Shown piece by piece: positions 1 through 5,930 of a stretch of 8,358 nucleotides of DNA. The first letter of the stretch is position 1, and the number at the start of each line of letters is the position of its first letter. The notes below the pieces were generated by a model that made no database searches, was not told where the DNA came from, and was given only the letters and a program-made list of their open reading frames with translations. A program made the position numbers and the translations under genes. The stretch comes from an uncultured Porphyromonas sp. Its GTDB lineage: Bacteria; Bacteroidota; Bacteroidia; Bacteroidales; Porphyromonadaceae. Location of the stretch: positions 1-8,358 of the forward strand of contig NZ_CABUAN010000058.1 of NCBI RefSeq assembly GCF_902489635.1. Reading direction: 5' to 3'.

Positions 1-196
1 GGGCAACGTCATCAAGGACGAAGTGGTCATCAGCCCGAAGGGTGGCACGGCGATCGACTTCGTCACGCCTGAGCAGCTCCCCGCGGATGGTGCTATCTAC
101 GATATGAACGGCGTGCTACGCTCCGAACCACTCGAGGAGCTACCCACAGGGGTCTACATCGTCGGTGGCCAGAAGGTCATGCACGTACAGCGATAG
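1..196 (+). CDS. 3' end of a secreted paralogue with T9SS-like sorting tail (5' truncated)
   Basis: Only the last 64 codons are in the window. Frame starts at base 2 and the stop TAG is at 194-196. The translation runs from GNVIKDEVVISPKGG to KVMHVQR and is almost the same as the end of the complete gene at 388-1809; the DNA 1-196 matches 1614-1809 with about 12 differences and no indels. The tail IYDMNG...LPTGVYIVGGQKV resembles the short C-terminal sorting domains that direct Bacteroidetes proteins through type IX secretion to the cell surface, so this is inferred to be a surface or secreted protein. The body lies outside the window, so its function cannot be read. It is the upstream member of a tandem pair, and the first hairpin repeat unit begins at the base after its stop. 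Confidence 0.85.
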   Translation, partial: GNVIKDEVVISPKGGTAIDFVTPEQLPADGAIYDMNGVLRSEPLEELPTGVYIVGGQKVMHVQR

Positions 197-361
197 CTGT
201 TGGCTGTTGGCTATTGGCTGTTGGCTAGAGTCACTAGTACTCTGATAGCTCCGACAGCTCTGATAGCTCTGATAGCTCCGATCTACTCCGAGCACTCCGA
301 GCACTCCGATAGCTAACAGCCAAGAGCCAAAGGCTAACAGCCAAAAGCCAAGAGCCAAAAC
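197..361. repeat. Heptamer/nonamer hairpin element, unit 1
   Basis: Three modules fill the gap between the paralogous genes. The left arm 197-224 is four heptamers (CTGTTGG, CTGTTGG, CTATTGG, CTGTTGG). The centre 240-312 is eight nonamer-like units of form CTCYGATAG, one of them 10 nt. The right arm 313-361 is seven heptamers (CTAACAG, CCAAGAG, CCAAAGG, CTAACAG, CCAAAAG, CCAAGAG, CCAAAAC). The left arm pairs with 313-340: 26 of 28 positions pair (3 are G-T), leaving an 88-nt loop. The stem begins at the first base after the upstream stop codon, and the right arm ends 26 bp before the next start codon. No recognisable Bacteroidetes promoter (TAnnTTTG) was seen in it. Function unknown: it could act as a 3' RNA structure or terminator, a protein-binding array, or a recombination site. 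Confidence 0.9.
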
Positions 362-387
362 TAAAACACTTCAAAAACACTACAGCA

Positions 388-1809
388 ATGAAACGAAAAC
401 TACATCAATCACTCATCGCGACACTCGTCACGATGCTCTTACTGCTCGCAGGCTCCTCAGTCTCCGCACAGGAGGAGTACGGACTCGCGATAGCAGACGT
501 GCAGGTTACCTCTGAAAACTGCTCCGACCTCACCGCCATCCCTGGCGTCAAGGGCAAAGTCAGCTACGACCCCTCCACCAAGACGCTCACCCTTGAGGAT
601 GCCTCCATCGATGGAGGAGGAAGAGAATGTCTAGGTATATGGTCAACAGATGAGCTGACTTGTGTCGTCAAGGGGGAGGTCTCCATCACTTCTAATAAAT
701 GGAACGCAATGCTGTTCGAAAAGAATGCCATTATAAAAGGAAATGGACAGCTCACTATAAAGTCTTCAGAACAACGTGGTATCTATACTAAGGCTGCTCT
801 ACTTATTGAGGGTTGTACAGTCTATGCCGAAGGCAAATGGGGAATCGAAGGCGAGTATGACAAGTCTGGAGTGTCTCTTACAATCAGAAATGCTTCCGTC
901 ACGGCAAAGGGTAGCACCGAGGGCTCCATCCGCAACTTCACAAACTTCACCCTCGAGGGGTGCGAGATCACGAAACCCGCAGGGGCTGTCTGGGATGCCA
1001 ACAAGTACGCCGTCTGCGATGCCTTGGGCAACGTCATCACCGACGAGGTGGTCATCACACCTGTAGAGGAGTACGGACTCGCAATAGCCGACGTGCAGGT
1101 CACCTCGGCGAACTGCTCCGACCTCTCGGTCATCAATGGCGTCACGGGCAAGGTGACCTACGACCCCGCCACCAAGACGCTCACCCTCGAGGATGCCTCC
1201 ATCGATGTAGGACAAAATATCGGTATAAGCTCATACGATGAGCTGACTTGTGTCGTCAAGGGGGAGGTCTCCATCACTTCTGGTAATGATCGGAACGCAA
1301 TGGTGTTCTATAACAATGCCATTATAAAAGGGAATGGACAGCTCACTATAAAGTCTCCAGTAGGAAGTGGTATCCATACTGAGGCTGCTCTACTTATTGA
1401 GGGTTGTACAGTCTATGCCGAAGGCTATTGTGGAATCGCAGGCAAGGATGGCGAGTCTGGAGAGTCTCTTACAATCAGAAACGCTACCGTCACGGCAAAG
1501 GGCTCCTATGGCTCCATCTACAATCTCACAAACTTCACTCTCGAAGGGTGTGAGATCACGAAACCTGCAGGGGCTGTCTGGAATGCCAGCAAGCACGCCG
1601 TCTGCGATGCCTTGGGCAACGTCATCAAGGACGAAGTGGTCATCAGCCCGAAGGGTGGCACGGCGATCGACTTCGTCACACCAGAGCTGCAACCCGCGGA
1701 TGGTGCTATCTACGATATGAATGGCGTACTACGCTCCGAGCCACTCGATGAGTTACCCACAGGTGTCTACATCGTCGGTGGCCAGAAGGTCATGCATGTA
1801 CAGCGATAG
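388..1809 (+). CDS. Secreted two-repeat surface protein with T9SS-like C-terminal tail
   Basis: 473 residues. Residues 1-27 are a signal peptide (basic MKRKLHQ, hydrophobic core TMLLLLAG, likely cleavage SVSA|QE), so export to the periplasm is expected. Residues 29-226 and 227 to about 421 are two copies of one ~198-residue unit, starting EEYGLAIADVQVTS and containing SYDPSTKTLTLEDASI, KGNGQLTIKS, LLIEGCTVYAEG and TNFTLEGCEITKPAG. The periodic short strands and isolated Gly/Asn suggest a right-handed beta-helix or carbohydrate-binding-like fold of the kind common in secreted Bacteroidetes proteins; no catalytic motif is visible. Residues from about 425 are a sorting-like tail (IYDMNG, LPTGVYIVGG, KVMHVQR). 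The start has an A-rich leader (AAAACACTACAGCA), normal for this phylum. The two repeats share blocks identical at DNA level, suggesting recent duplication or gene conversion. A surface adhesin or glycan binder is the best guess. Confidence 0.85.
   Translation: MKRKLHQSLIATLVTMLLLLAGSSVSAQEEYGLAIADVQVTSENCSDLTAIPGVKGKVSYDPSTKTLTLEDASIDGGGRECLGIWSTDELTCVVKGEVSITSNKWNAMLFEKNAIIKGNGQLTIKSSEQRGIYTKAALLIEGCTVYAEGKWGIEGEYDKSGVSLTIRNASVTAKGSTEGSIRNFTNFTLEGCEITKPAGAVWDANKYAVCDALGNVITDEVVITPVEEYGLAIADVQVTSANCSDLSVINGVTGKVTYDPATKTLTLEDASIDVGQNIGISSYDELTCVVKGEVSITSGNDRNAMVFYNNAIIKGNGQLTIKSPVGSGIHTEAALLIEGCTVYAEGYCGIAGKDGESGESLTIRNATVTAKGSYGSIYNLTNFTLEGCEITKPAGAVWNASKHAVCDALGNVIKDEVVISPKGGTAIDFVTPELQPADGAIYDMNGVLRSEPLDELPTGVYIVGGQKVMHVQR
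472..1653 (+). repeat. Internal tandem duplication (594-bp period) within the surface-protein gene
   Basis: Unit 1 starts at GAGGAGTAC 472 and unit 2 at 1066. Identical DNA blocks include 649-693 versus 1237-1281 (45 bp) and 791-834 versus 1382-1425 (44 bp). They are separated by short divergent patches where residues and lengths differ, such as SIDGGGRECLGIWST versus SIDVGQNIGISSY. The lack of synonymous drift within the blocks points to recent duplication or conversion; the divergent patches are candidate variable loops. Confidence 0.85.
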
Positions 1810-2006
1810 CGGTTAGCCGTTGGCTCTTGGCCGTTAGCTATTGGCCGTTGGCTAGGAACACGAGTACTCTGATAACTCCGATCCACTCCGATAGCTCAGA
1901 TAGCTCCGATCCACTCCGATAGCTCTGATAGCTCCGATCCACTCCGATAGCTAACGGCCAACAGCCAACAGCCAAGAGCCAATCGCCAACAGCCAAGAGC
2001 CAAGAG
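1810..2006. repeat. Heptamer/nonamer hairpin element, unit 2
   Basis: Same architecture as unit 1 but longer. The left arm 1811-1852 is six heptamers (GGTTAGC, CGTTGGC, TCTTGGC, CGTTAGC, TATTGGC, CGTTGGC). The centre 1867-1950 holds nine nonamer-like units, three of them extended to CTCCGATCCA. The right arm 1951-2006 is eight heptamers (CTAACGG, CCAACAG twice, CCAAGAG, CCAATCG, CCAACAG, CCAAGAG twice). Bases 1810-1851 can pair with 1951-1992: 36 of 42 positions pair, with a 99-nt loop. It starts at the base after the stop codon of the complete surface-protein gene. Compared with unit 1, paired positions change together (219/318 T-A becomes 1846/1956 C-G; 199/338 G-C becomes 1826/1976 C-G). 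Confidence 0.9.
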
Positions 2007-2030
2007 CATTCGTAGTAGCTGTTTGAAGTT

Positions 2031-2091
2031 CTGAGGGGAGTGCGTAGCCAGTCGGCACGCAAGTTCCACTGCTACGCCTCCTCTCAGTTTT
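2031..2091 (+). terminator. Terminator-like long stem-loop with T-run
   Basis: The 5' side 2031-2048 (CTGAGGGGAGTGCGTAGC) pairs with 2071-2087 (GCTACGCCTCCTCTCAG). That gives 17 pairs with one G-T pair and a single bulged T, a 22-nt loop (2049-2070), and TTTT at 2088-2091. It fits a rho-independent terminator for the surface-protein transcript, although it lies 220 bp beyond the stop and after the repeat hairpin. The large loop is unusual for a terminator, so a structured non-coding RNA is an alternative. The gene-free stretch 1810-2371 holds, in order, repeat unit 2, this stem-loop, about 75 bp with nothing recognisable (2092-2166) and the MITE. Confidence 0.5.
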
Positions 2092-2166
2092 CGACAGACA
2101 GCTCTACACACCTGACGCAATACACTTCAAAGCATCATAATGCAAGAGAAAAGCACTCCCTAATAT

Positions 2167-2341
2167 GAGACTGTTGCATAAAGGCGAATCGCTGTGTTGC
2201 TTTCGGGATTCGGCTTCGGTCACATACGGAGGTATGCTCCCTTCAGACCTCACCCTCAGCGCCTTGCGCTTCATCCTTTCTGCAAAGTCAGGACAATCTT
2301 GCAAGCAAGATCATGAGACTGTTGACTTTTGCAACAGTCTC
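2167..2341. mobile_element. 175-bp MITE-like element with 12-bp TIRs and AATAT target duplication
   Basis: The ends are perfect inverted repeats: GAGACTGTTGCA at 2167-2178 and TGCAACAGTCTC at 2330-2341. They extend imperfectly inward (GCATAAAG versus CTTTTGC). Both sides are flanked by AATAT (2162-2166 and 2342-2346), as expected for a 5-bp target-site duplication. The interior has no transposase-sized ORF, so this is non-autonomous and would need a helper element elsewhere. From memory, P. gingivalis IS1126-type (IS5-related) elements have short terminal repeats and 5-bp duplications, so that family is a reasonable candidate parent, but I could not compare sequences. A long reading frame from 2165 crosses it into the LRR gene and I regard that as accidental. 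Confidence 0.75.
2299..2331 (+). promoter_or_regulatory. Possible Bacteroidetes-type promoter in the MITE right end
   Basis: GACTTTTG (2324-2331) matches 7 of 8 positions of the Bacteroidetes -7 consensus TAnnTTTG. A TTG at 2299-2301 lies 22 nt upstream of the box, close to the usual spacing of the -33 element. Transcription would start about 30-35 bp before the LRR gene start. The evidence is short-motif matching only, and the -7 match overlaps the terminal hairpin loop. Confidence 0.3.
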
Positions 2342-2342
2342 A
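2314..2342. repeat. Terminal hairpin inside the MITE right end
   Basis: A second, direct copy of the terminal sequence, TGAGACTGTTG (2314-2324), faces the right inverted repeat CAACAGTCTCA (2332-2342). Together they form an 11-bp perfect stem with a 7-nt loop (ACTTTTG). The right end therefore carries both orientations of the terminal repeat while the left end carries one. The hairpin sits 29 bp upstream of the LRR start codon and could affect transcription entering that gene. Confidence 0.7.
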
Positions 2343-2371
2343 ATATATACGACTATCACTTTAAGCAATAT

Positions 2372-4714
2372 ATGACTATGAAAAAGCAACTACGCATTGG
2401 GATCTATATCCTACTAGCCACACTCCTAGCGAGTGTCGCTGTCGCACAGGAGCCTACTACTCCGGCTCTGCGCTCTGGACAAAAGGGCGTGATCACCATG
2501 ACCACCTCTCTTAATGTTGGGAAAGAATTCAATCTGACTGTCAAAGGTTCAGACATCTCCATTGTAGGCCTCGAGAAGAAGACCGACAGCACCTACACCA
2601 TCACGAGCCAGACGATCAAAATCGAGGGCGAGGTGCAAAGTCTGAAATGCCCATCGAATATGCTGACCAGCCTTACTTTGGAGCGTTGCTCCTCCCTGAC
2701 TGAGCTGATCTGCCGTTGGAATGATAAGATAACTAGCCTAGACCTGTCGTCTTGCACCGCATTGACCAAGCTTGACTGTTACGGACTTTATGCGACTACC
2801 TTAGATTTGTCGCACAACACTGCATTGAAAGTATTAAACTTTAACGGTTACAAGCTGACCAGCCTAGACTTGTCGCACAACACCGCATTGACCGAGCTCA
2901 CGTGTTCTAATCTTACTGTGCCCTTAGACTTGTCGCACAACACGGCTTTGACCAAGCTTGACTGTTCTGGGTTTGCTGCGACCACCTTAGACTTGTCGCA
3001 CAACACTGCATTGACCGAACTCCGCTGTTCCGCCACTCATCTGTCCAGCCTAGACTTATCGCATAATAAGGCACTGAAAGTCTTCTACTCAGAGGAAGTT
3101 AGTATGACCAAGCTAGACTTTTCACACAACACAGCACTGGAAGTGTTGGTTGCTAATGAAGGTCCACTGAAGAGCTTGACCCTCCCCACGAGCAAGACGC
3201 TGAGAGTTCTTGACTATACACAGACTGAAGTCGGGGATATAGATCTCTCTAACTATCCAGCCTTAGAGGCGCTTTGGTGTGGAATCAATGACTTAACGCA
3301 TCTGGACGTGTCAAACAATAGGCGCTTAAAGATCCTTGCCTGCTTTACCAACAAACTGACCAGCTTGGATCTATCGAATAATCCTGCCCTAGAAACGTTG
3401 TATTGCAATGAAAATCAATTGACCAGTCTAAACGTATCAAATCTGCCTGCCCTTACATTCTTGGACTGCTCTGATAACCAGCTGACTAGCTTGGATCTAT
3501 CGAATAATCCTGCCCTAAAAGAGTTGTATTGCTCTAATAATCAGCTAACCAGCTTGGAACTCTCAAAGCAGACTGCTTTGGAATTGGTCTGGTGTTATAA
3601 AAACCTTCCGACCACGCTAGATCTCGCCAATTGTCCCAATCTAACTATCCTAAATTGTAGTAACAACTTGCTGACCAAGCTAGAGCTCGCCAATTGTTCC
3701 AATCTAACTAAGCTAAACTGTGAAAACAACTTGCTGCCCAAGCTAGAGCTCCCCAGCTGTCCAAATTTGAGCAGTATAGATTGCTATGGCAACTTGATTC
3801 TGGCAAACGAGATGACCAACCTCGTGAAAGCTTTGCCGGACCGTAACGATAAGCCAAGTTGGAAAGGTTGGTTTAATGTATTTGACTCTAGTTCAAGTGA
3901 TGAGAAAAATGTTTGCTACACCTATCATGTGGACATCGCCAACGCCAAGGGTTGGGCTGTAATAGAGCAAACGGGAACAGGAAATGGATTCTATCGAGGT
4001 AAGCCCACGCCAACGTACGAGGTCACGATCTCAGCAAACGAAGAGGGTGGAACGATCTTGACCGCAGGAGCGAAAGACTTAAAGATGGTACCCTACGGTA
4101 CGGACCTATTTATCGTCGACAATCCTAAAGAGGGGTACGAGCTTACAGCTCTCACAGCTAACGGAACGGATATTCTAGCCACGAAGAAGGTCTTCATCTC
4201 GGGTCACACAATAATCAAGGCGACCTTTACTAAGAAGCCAAAGACCTACAAGGTAACACTGAAGCCTACCGAGCACGGCACGATCACTATCAAGGAAGAT
4301 GTCGATCTCAACGCTGTGCCGGAAGGAACGAAGTTGACGGTCGTAGCCCAGGGTGCCAACGACCAGTGCGAGCTCACCAAGCTTACGGCAAATGGTGAGG
4401 ACATCCTCAAGGATAAGACCTTCACCGTCACAAAGGACACGGAGGTCATTGCTGAGTTTGTCGACCACACGGGCATTGATGCAGTCGCTGCGGATGCGCT
4501 CGTCATCTATCCTAACCCTGCTAGCGAGTCCGCTACCATCACAGGTCTAGCACCTGAGGCAGCCGTAGCACTCTACACGCTAGATGGACAGCTGATCACG
4601 CGCCTAGCTGCTGACCGCTCGGGTCGCCTACAGATAGACCTCACCGCACTGAGCGATGGTACCTATCTCGTAGTCACCGAGGGTACTGCACAGCGCCTCG
4701 TCGTCAAGCACTAA
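2372..4714 (+). CDS. Secreted leucine-rich-repeat surface protein with InlB B-repeats and T9SS sorting domain
   Basis: 780 residues if started at 2372; ATG 2378 (MKKQLRIG, 778 residues) is equally possible. The frame stays open back to 2165, but that stretch is MITE DNA and would bury the signal peptide (MKKQLRIGIYILLATLLAS, cleavage near AVA|QE). Residues ~95-475 are 18 LRRs of about 21 residues, form TSLDLSNNPALxxLYCSxNQL. Fourteen carry Cys in the hydrophobic core, the internalin-J-like ladder common in Bacteroidetes. Residues ~548-625 and ~625-700 are two InlB B-repeat-like domains (YEVTISANEEGGT; YKVTLKPTEHGTI). Residues ~700-780 are a classic T9SS type A domain (YPNPASESATITGL, LYTLDGQLI, LSDGTYLVV, QRLVVKH). 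LRR, B-repeats and a sorting tail together indicate a cell-surface or secreted binding protein, by analogy a host or cell adhesin; the ligand is unknown. Confidence 0.88.
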   Translation: MTMKKQLRIGIYILLATLLASVAVAQEPTTPALRSGQKGVITMTTSLNVGKEFNLTVKGSDISIVGLEKKTDSTYTITSQTIKIEGEVQSLKCPSNMLTSLTLERCSSLTELICRWNDKITSLDLSSCTALTKLDCYGLYATTLDLSHNTALKVLNFNGYKLTSLDLSHNTALTELTCSNLTVPLDLSHNTALTKLDCSGFAATTLDLSHNTALTELRCSATHLSSLDLSHNKALKVFYSEEVSMTKLDFSHNTALEVLVANEGPLKSLTLPTSKTLRVLDYTQTEVGDIDLSNYPALEALWCGINDLTHLDVSNNRRLKILACFTNKLTSLDLSNNPALETLYCNENQLTSLNVSNLPALTFLDCSDNQLTSLDLSNNPALKELYCSNNQLTSLELSKQTALELVWCYKNLPTTLDLANCPNLTILNCSNNLLTKLELANCSNLTKLNCENNLLPKLELPSCPNLSSIDCYGNLILANEMTNLVKALPDRNDKPSWKGWFNVFDSSSSDEKNVCYTYHVDIANAKGWAVIEQTGTGNGFYRGKPTPTYEVTISANEEGGTILTAGAKDLKMVPYGTDLFIVDNPKEGYELTALTANGTDILATKKVFISGHTIIKATFTKKPKTYKVTLKPTEHGTITIKEDVDLNAVPEGTKLTVVAQGANDQCELTKLTANGEDILKDKTFTVTKDTEVIAEFVDHTGIDAVAADALVIYPNPASESATITGLAPEAAVALYTLDGQLITRLAADRSGRLQIDLTALSDGTYLVVTEGTAQRLVVKH
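2739..3780 (+). repeat. Tandem LRR-coding DNA repeats, 63-bp period
   Basis: The motif TAGACTTGTCGCACAACAC or a close variant recurs at 2802, 2865, 2925, 2988 and 3051, a 63-bp step except for one 60-bp step where a 20-residue repeat lacks one codon. A second block (3362 and 3488, two repeats apart) shares a 30-bp identical core encoding LDLSNNPAL. A third flavour (LDLANCPNLT) follows at about 3620-3780. These identical blocks could support copy-number change by recombination or slippage. Confidence 0.8.
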
Positions 4715-4723
4715 TGCGCACGA

Positions 4724-4748
4724 TCTGACAGACGATAAGTTTGTCAGA
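4724..4748 (+). terminator. Weak stem-loop just after the LRR stop
   Basis: TCTGACA (4724-4730) pairs with TGTCAGA (4742-4748) around an 11-nt loop, 10 bp after the LRR stop codon. It has no T-run. It may assist the stronger hairpin downstream or only be a 3' end stabiliser. Confidence 0.3.
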
Positions 4749-4759
4749 CTACAATAATA

Positions 4760-4795
4760 GAAGAGCTCCGTAGGACTAGTCCTGCGGAGCTCTTC
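4760..4795. terminator. Strong hairpin terminator between converging LRR and ribD genes
   Basis: GAAGAGCTCCG (4760-4770) pairs perfectly with CGGAGCTCTTC (4785-4795). The stem continues through 4771-4775 with 4780-4784 (one G-T pair), giving 16 pairs closed by a CTAG tetraloop. On the plus strand the tail is TCGTATATTTAG. On the minus strand it is CTATTATTGT. The U-tracts are weak, but the position between convergent genes suits a bidirectional rho-independent terminator. Confidence 0.75.
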
Positions 4796-4821
4796 TCGTA
4801 TATTTAGAGGTTAGAGCGAGA

Positions 4822-4900
4822 CGTGTGTTCCTACAACCGTTACTCGTCTTGCTGTACTACAACGGACGCTTGACCGTGCGTCCCTGCAACCGCTACTCGT
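4822..4900. repeat. 26-bp imperfect direct repeat spanning the ribD stop codon
   Basis: Copies at 4822-4847 and 4875-4900 match at 22 of 26 positions, and all four differences are transitions. The second copy contains the ribD stop codon (plus-strand CTA at 4893-4895), so part of the ribD 3' end appears duplicated just downstream of the gene. Confidence 0.6.
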
Positions 4901-5909
4901 GAGGGGCGGGGACGCCGTCGTGGAGCTGGACGGGGGCATGCTCGACGTTGAGTTCGTCGTAGAGGTCTGCGTCGAGGAAGCGCTGCAGGACCTGTGCGCC
5001 GCCCTCGACGAGGAGCGACTCGATGCCCTGACTATGCAGGAGCGTGAGCAGGTCGCGCACCTCGCCCGTCGTGGCGAGGCAGGAGACGTGAGCCGGGTAT
5101 TGCCCGTCACGCACTTGCTCTAGGAGAGCCGGCGGGAGGAGGATGATCGTTGGAGCCGTAGCGTCTTGTAGCATACGCAGCTCGGGACGAGGTAGCCGAC
5201 TGTGACACCAGAGGAGACGGATCGGCTGACCGCCACTACCCGATCGATTGGTCAGGAGCGGGTCGTCCAGCTCGGCGGTGTGATGACCCACTAAGATCGC
5301 ATCGTGGAGCGCACGCAGACGATGCACCGAGCGCTGGCGGAGTGGCGAGCTGAAGATGTAAGGTGCCTCGCTCGCGTCGTGACGCAGGCGGTCGATGTAG
5401 TGGTCGGCACTCTCGGCCCACTTGAGCGTGACGTAGGGGCGTCCTAAGGTCTGCGCCACGAGGAAGTGGCGGTTGAGCGCGATAGCCTCTTGCTCCAAGC
5501 ATCCGACCGAGACCTCGATGCCCGCTTCGCGCAGGCGTGCCACGCCTCGTCCGTCCACTTTAGCAAAAGGATCCAGCATTGCGATGACCACACGGGCGGG
5601 TCGGAGCCCCGCAATGAGCTCCGCACAGGGCGGTGTCTTGCCGTAGTGAGCGCAAGGCTCTAGGCTCACATACCAGGTCGCCTCGCCGATAACGCCCCGC
5701 AGCTCCTCGGGAACGCTACGCCACGCCATCACTTCGGCATGGGGGGCACCGGCGTAATGGTGGTAACCTTCGCCAATAATCTTATCTTTGTAGACAATTA
5801 CCGAGCCGACCATCGGATTGGGACTGGTGCGCCCCTGCGCTAAGGCTGCGAGTTGCAGGCAGCGCTGCATATAGATCTCGTCTGGAGTGGTAGGTGCTGT
5901 ATGTTTCAT
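4893..5909 (-). CDS. ribD: Riboflavin biosynthesis bifunctional deaminase/reductase RibD
   Basis: 338 residues, a little shorter than the ~360 typical of the family. RibD catalyses two consecutive cytosolic steps of riboflavin synthesis: zinc-dependent deamination of the GTP-derived pyrimidine, then NADPH-dependent reduction of its ribosyl chain. The N-terminal deaminase domain (~10-145) shows SPNPMVGSVIV, the zinc/proton-shuttle motif H57-A-E59, and PCAHYGKTPPC with zinc ligands C86 and C95. The C-terminal reductase (~155-338) shows RPYVTLKWAES, DAILVGHHTAELDDPLLTNR and the typical LLVEGGAQVLQRFLDADLYDEL region. All key residues are present. It starts 21 bp from the divergent prmC start, leaving no room for an FMN riboswitch leader in that gap. 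The 3' end converges on the LRR gene. No other rib genes are in the window. Confidence 0.95.
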   Translation of the reverse strand: MKHTAPTTPDEIYMQRCLQLAALAQGRTSPNPMVGSVIVYKDKIIGEGYHHYAGAPHAEVMAWRSVPEELRGVIGEATWYVSLEPCAHYGKTPPCAELIAGLRPARVVIAMLDPFAKVDGRGVARLREAGIEVSVGCLEQEAIALNRHFLVAQTLGRPYVTLKWAESADHYIDRLRHDASEAPYIFSSPLRQRSVHRLRALHDAILVGHHTAELDDPLLTNRSGSGGQPIRLLWCHSRLPRPELRMLQDATAPTIILLPPALLEQVRDGQYPAHVSCLATTGEVRDLLTLLHSQGIESLLVEGGAQVLQRFLDADLYDELNVEHAPVQLHDGVPAPHE

Positions 5910-5930
5910 CTAAGTAAAGGTCGCTACAAA
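5910..5930. promoter_or_regulatory. 21-bp divergent ribD/prmC intergenic region
   Basis: Two divergent start codons are only 21 bp apart, so any promoter for one gene must overlap the other's coding sequence. AAAGG (5916-5920) lies 10 bp before the prmC ATG and may be its ribosome-binding site. On the minus strand TCATTTTG (5934-5927) resembles the TAnnTTTG -7 box at 7 of 8 positions, 17 bp before the ribD start. No matching -33 element is evident, so the promoter call is tentative. Confidence 0.3.

Noticed and set aside
140..358. Minus-strand open frames through repeat units 1 and 2 (translations rich in WLLA and SYQ/SEL repeats)
   Set aside because: Period-7 and period-9 DNA lacking stops gives such frames automatically. 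The frames overlap the real plus-strand coding end in unit 1 and have no convincing start signal or independent conservation.
197..361. CRISPR array
   Set aside because: The repeats are 7 and 9 bp with no spacers, there are no cas genes, and the arms are inverted relative to each other.
799..1215. Antisense ORFs opposite the surface-protein and prmC genes
   Set aside because: They are frame shadows of GC-rich or repeated coding sequence, with low-complexity Arg/Ser/Thr-rich translations and no recognisable domains.
2165..2371. 69-codon upstream extension of the LRR gene frame
   Set aside because: It consists of the MITE and its flank, would place a signal peptide internally, and the peptide MKKQLRIGIYILLATLLAS starts cleanly at 2372/2378.
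5783..5790. Perfect TAnnTTTG match (TATCTTTG) on the plus strand as a prmC promoter
   Set aside because: It lies inside ribD coding sequence 140 bp from the prmC start, has no TTG at the -33 position, and reads as ordinary Lys-Asp-Lys codons on the other strand.
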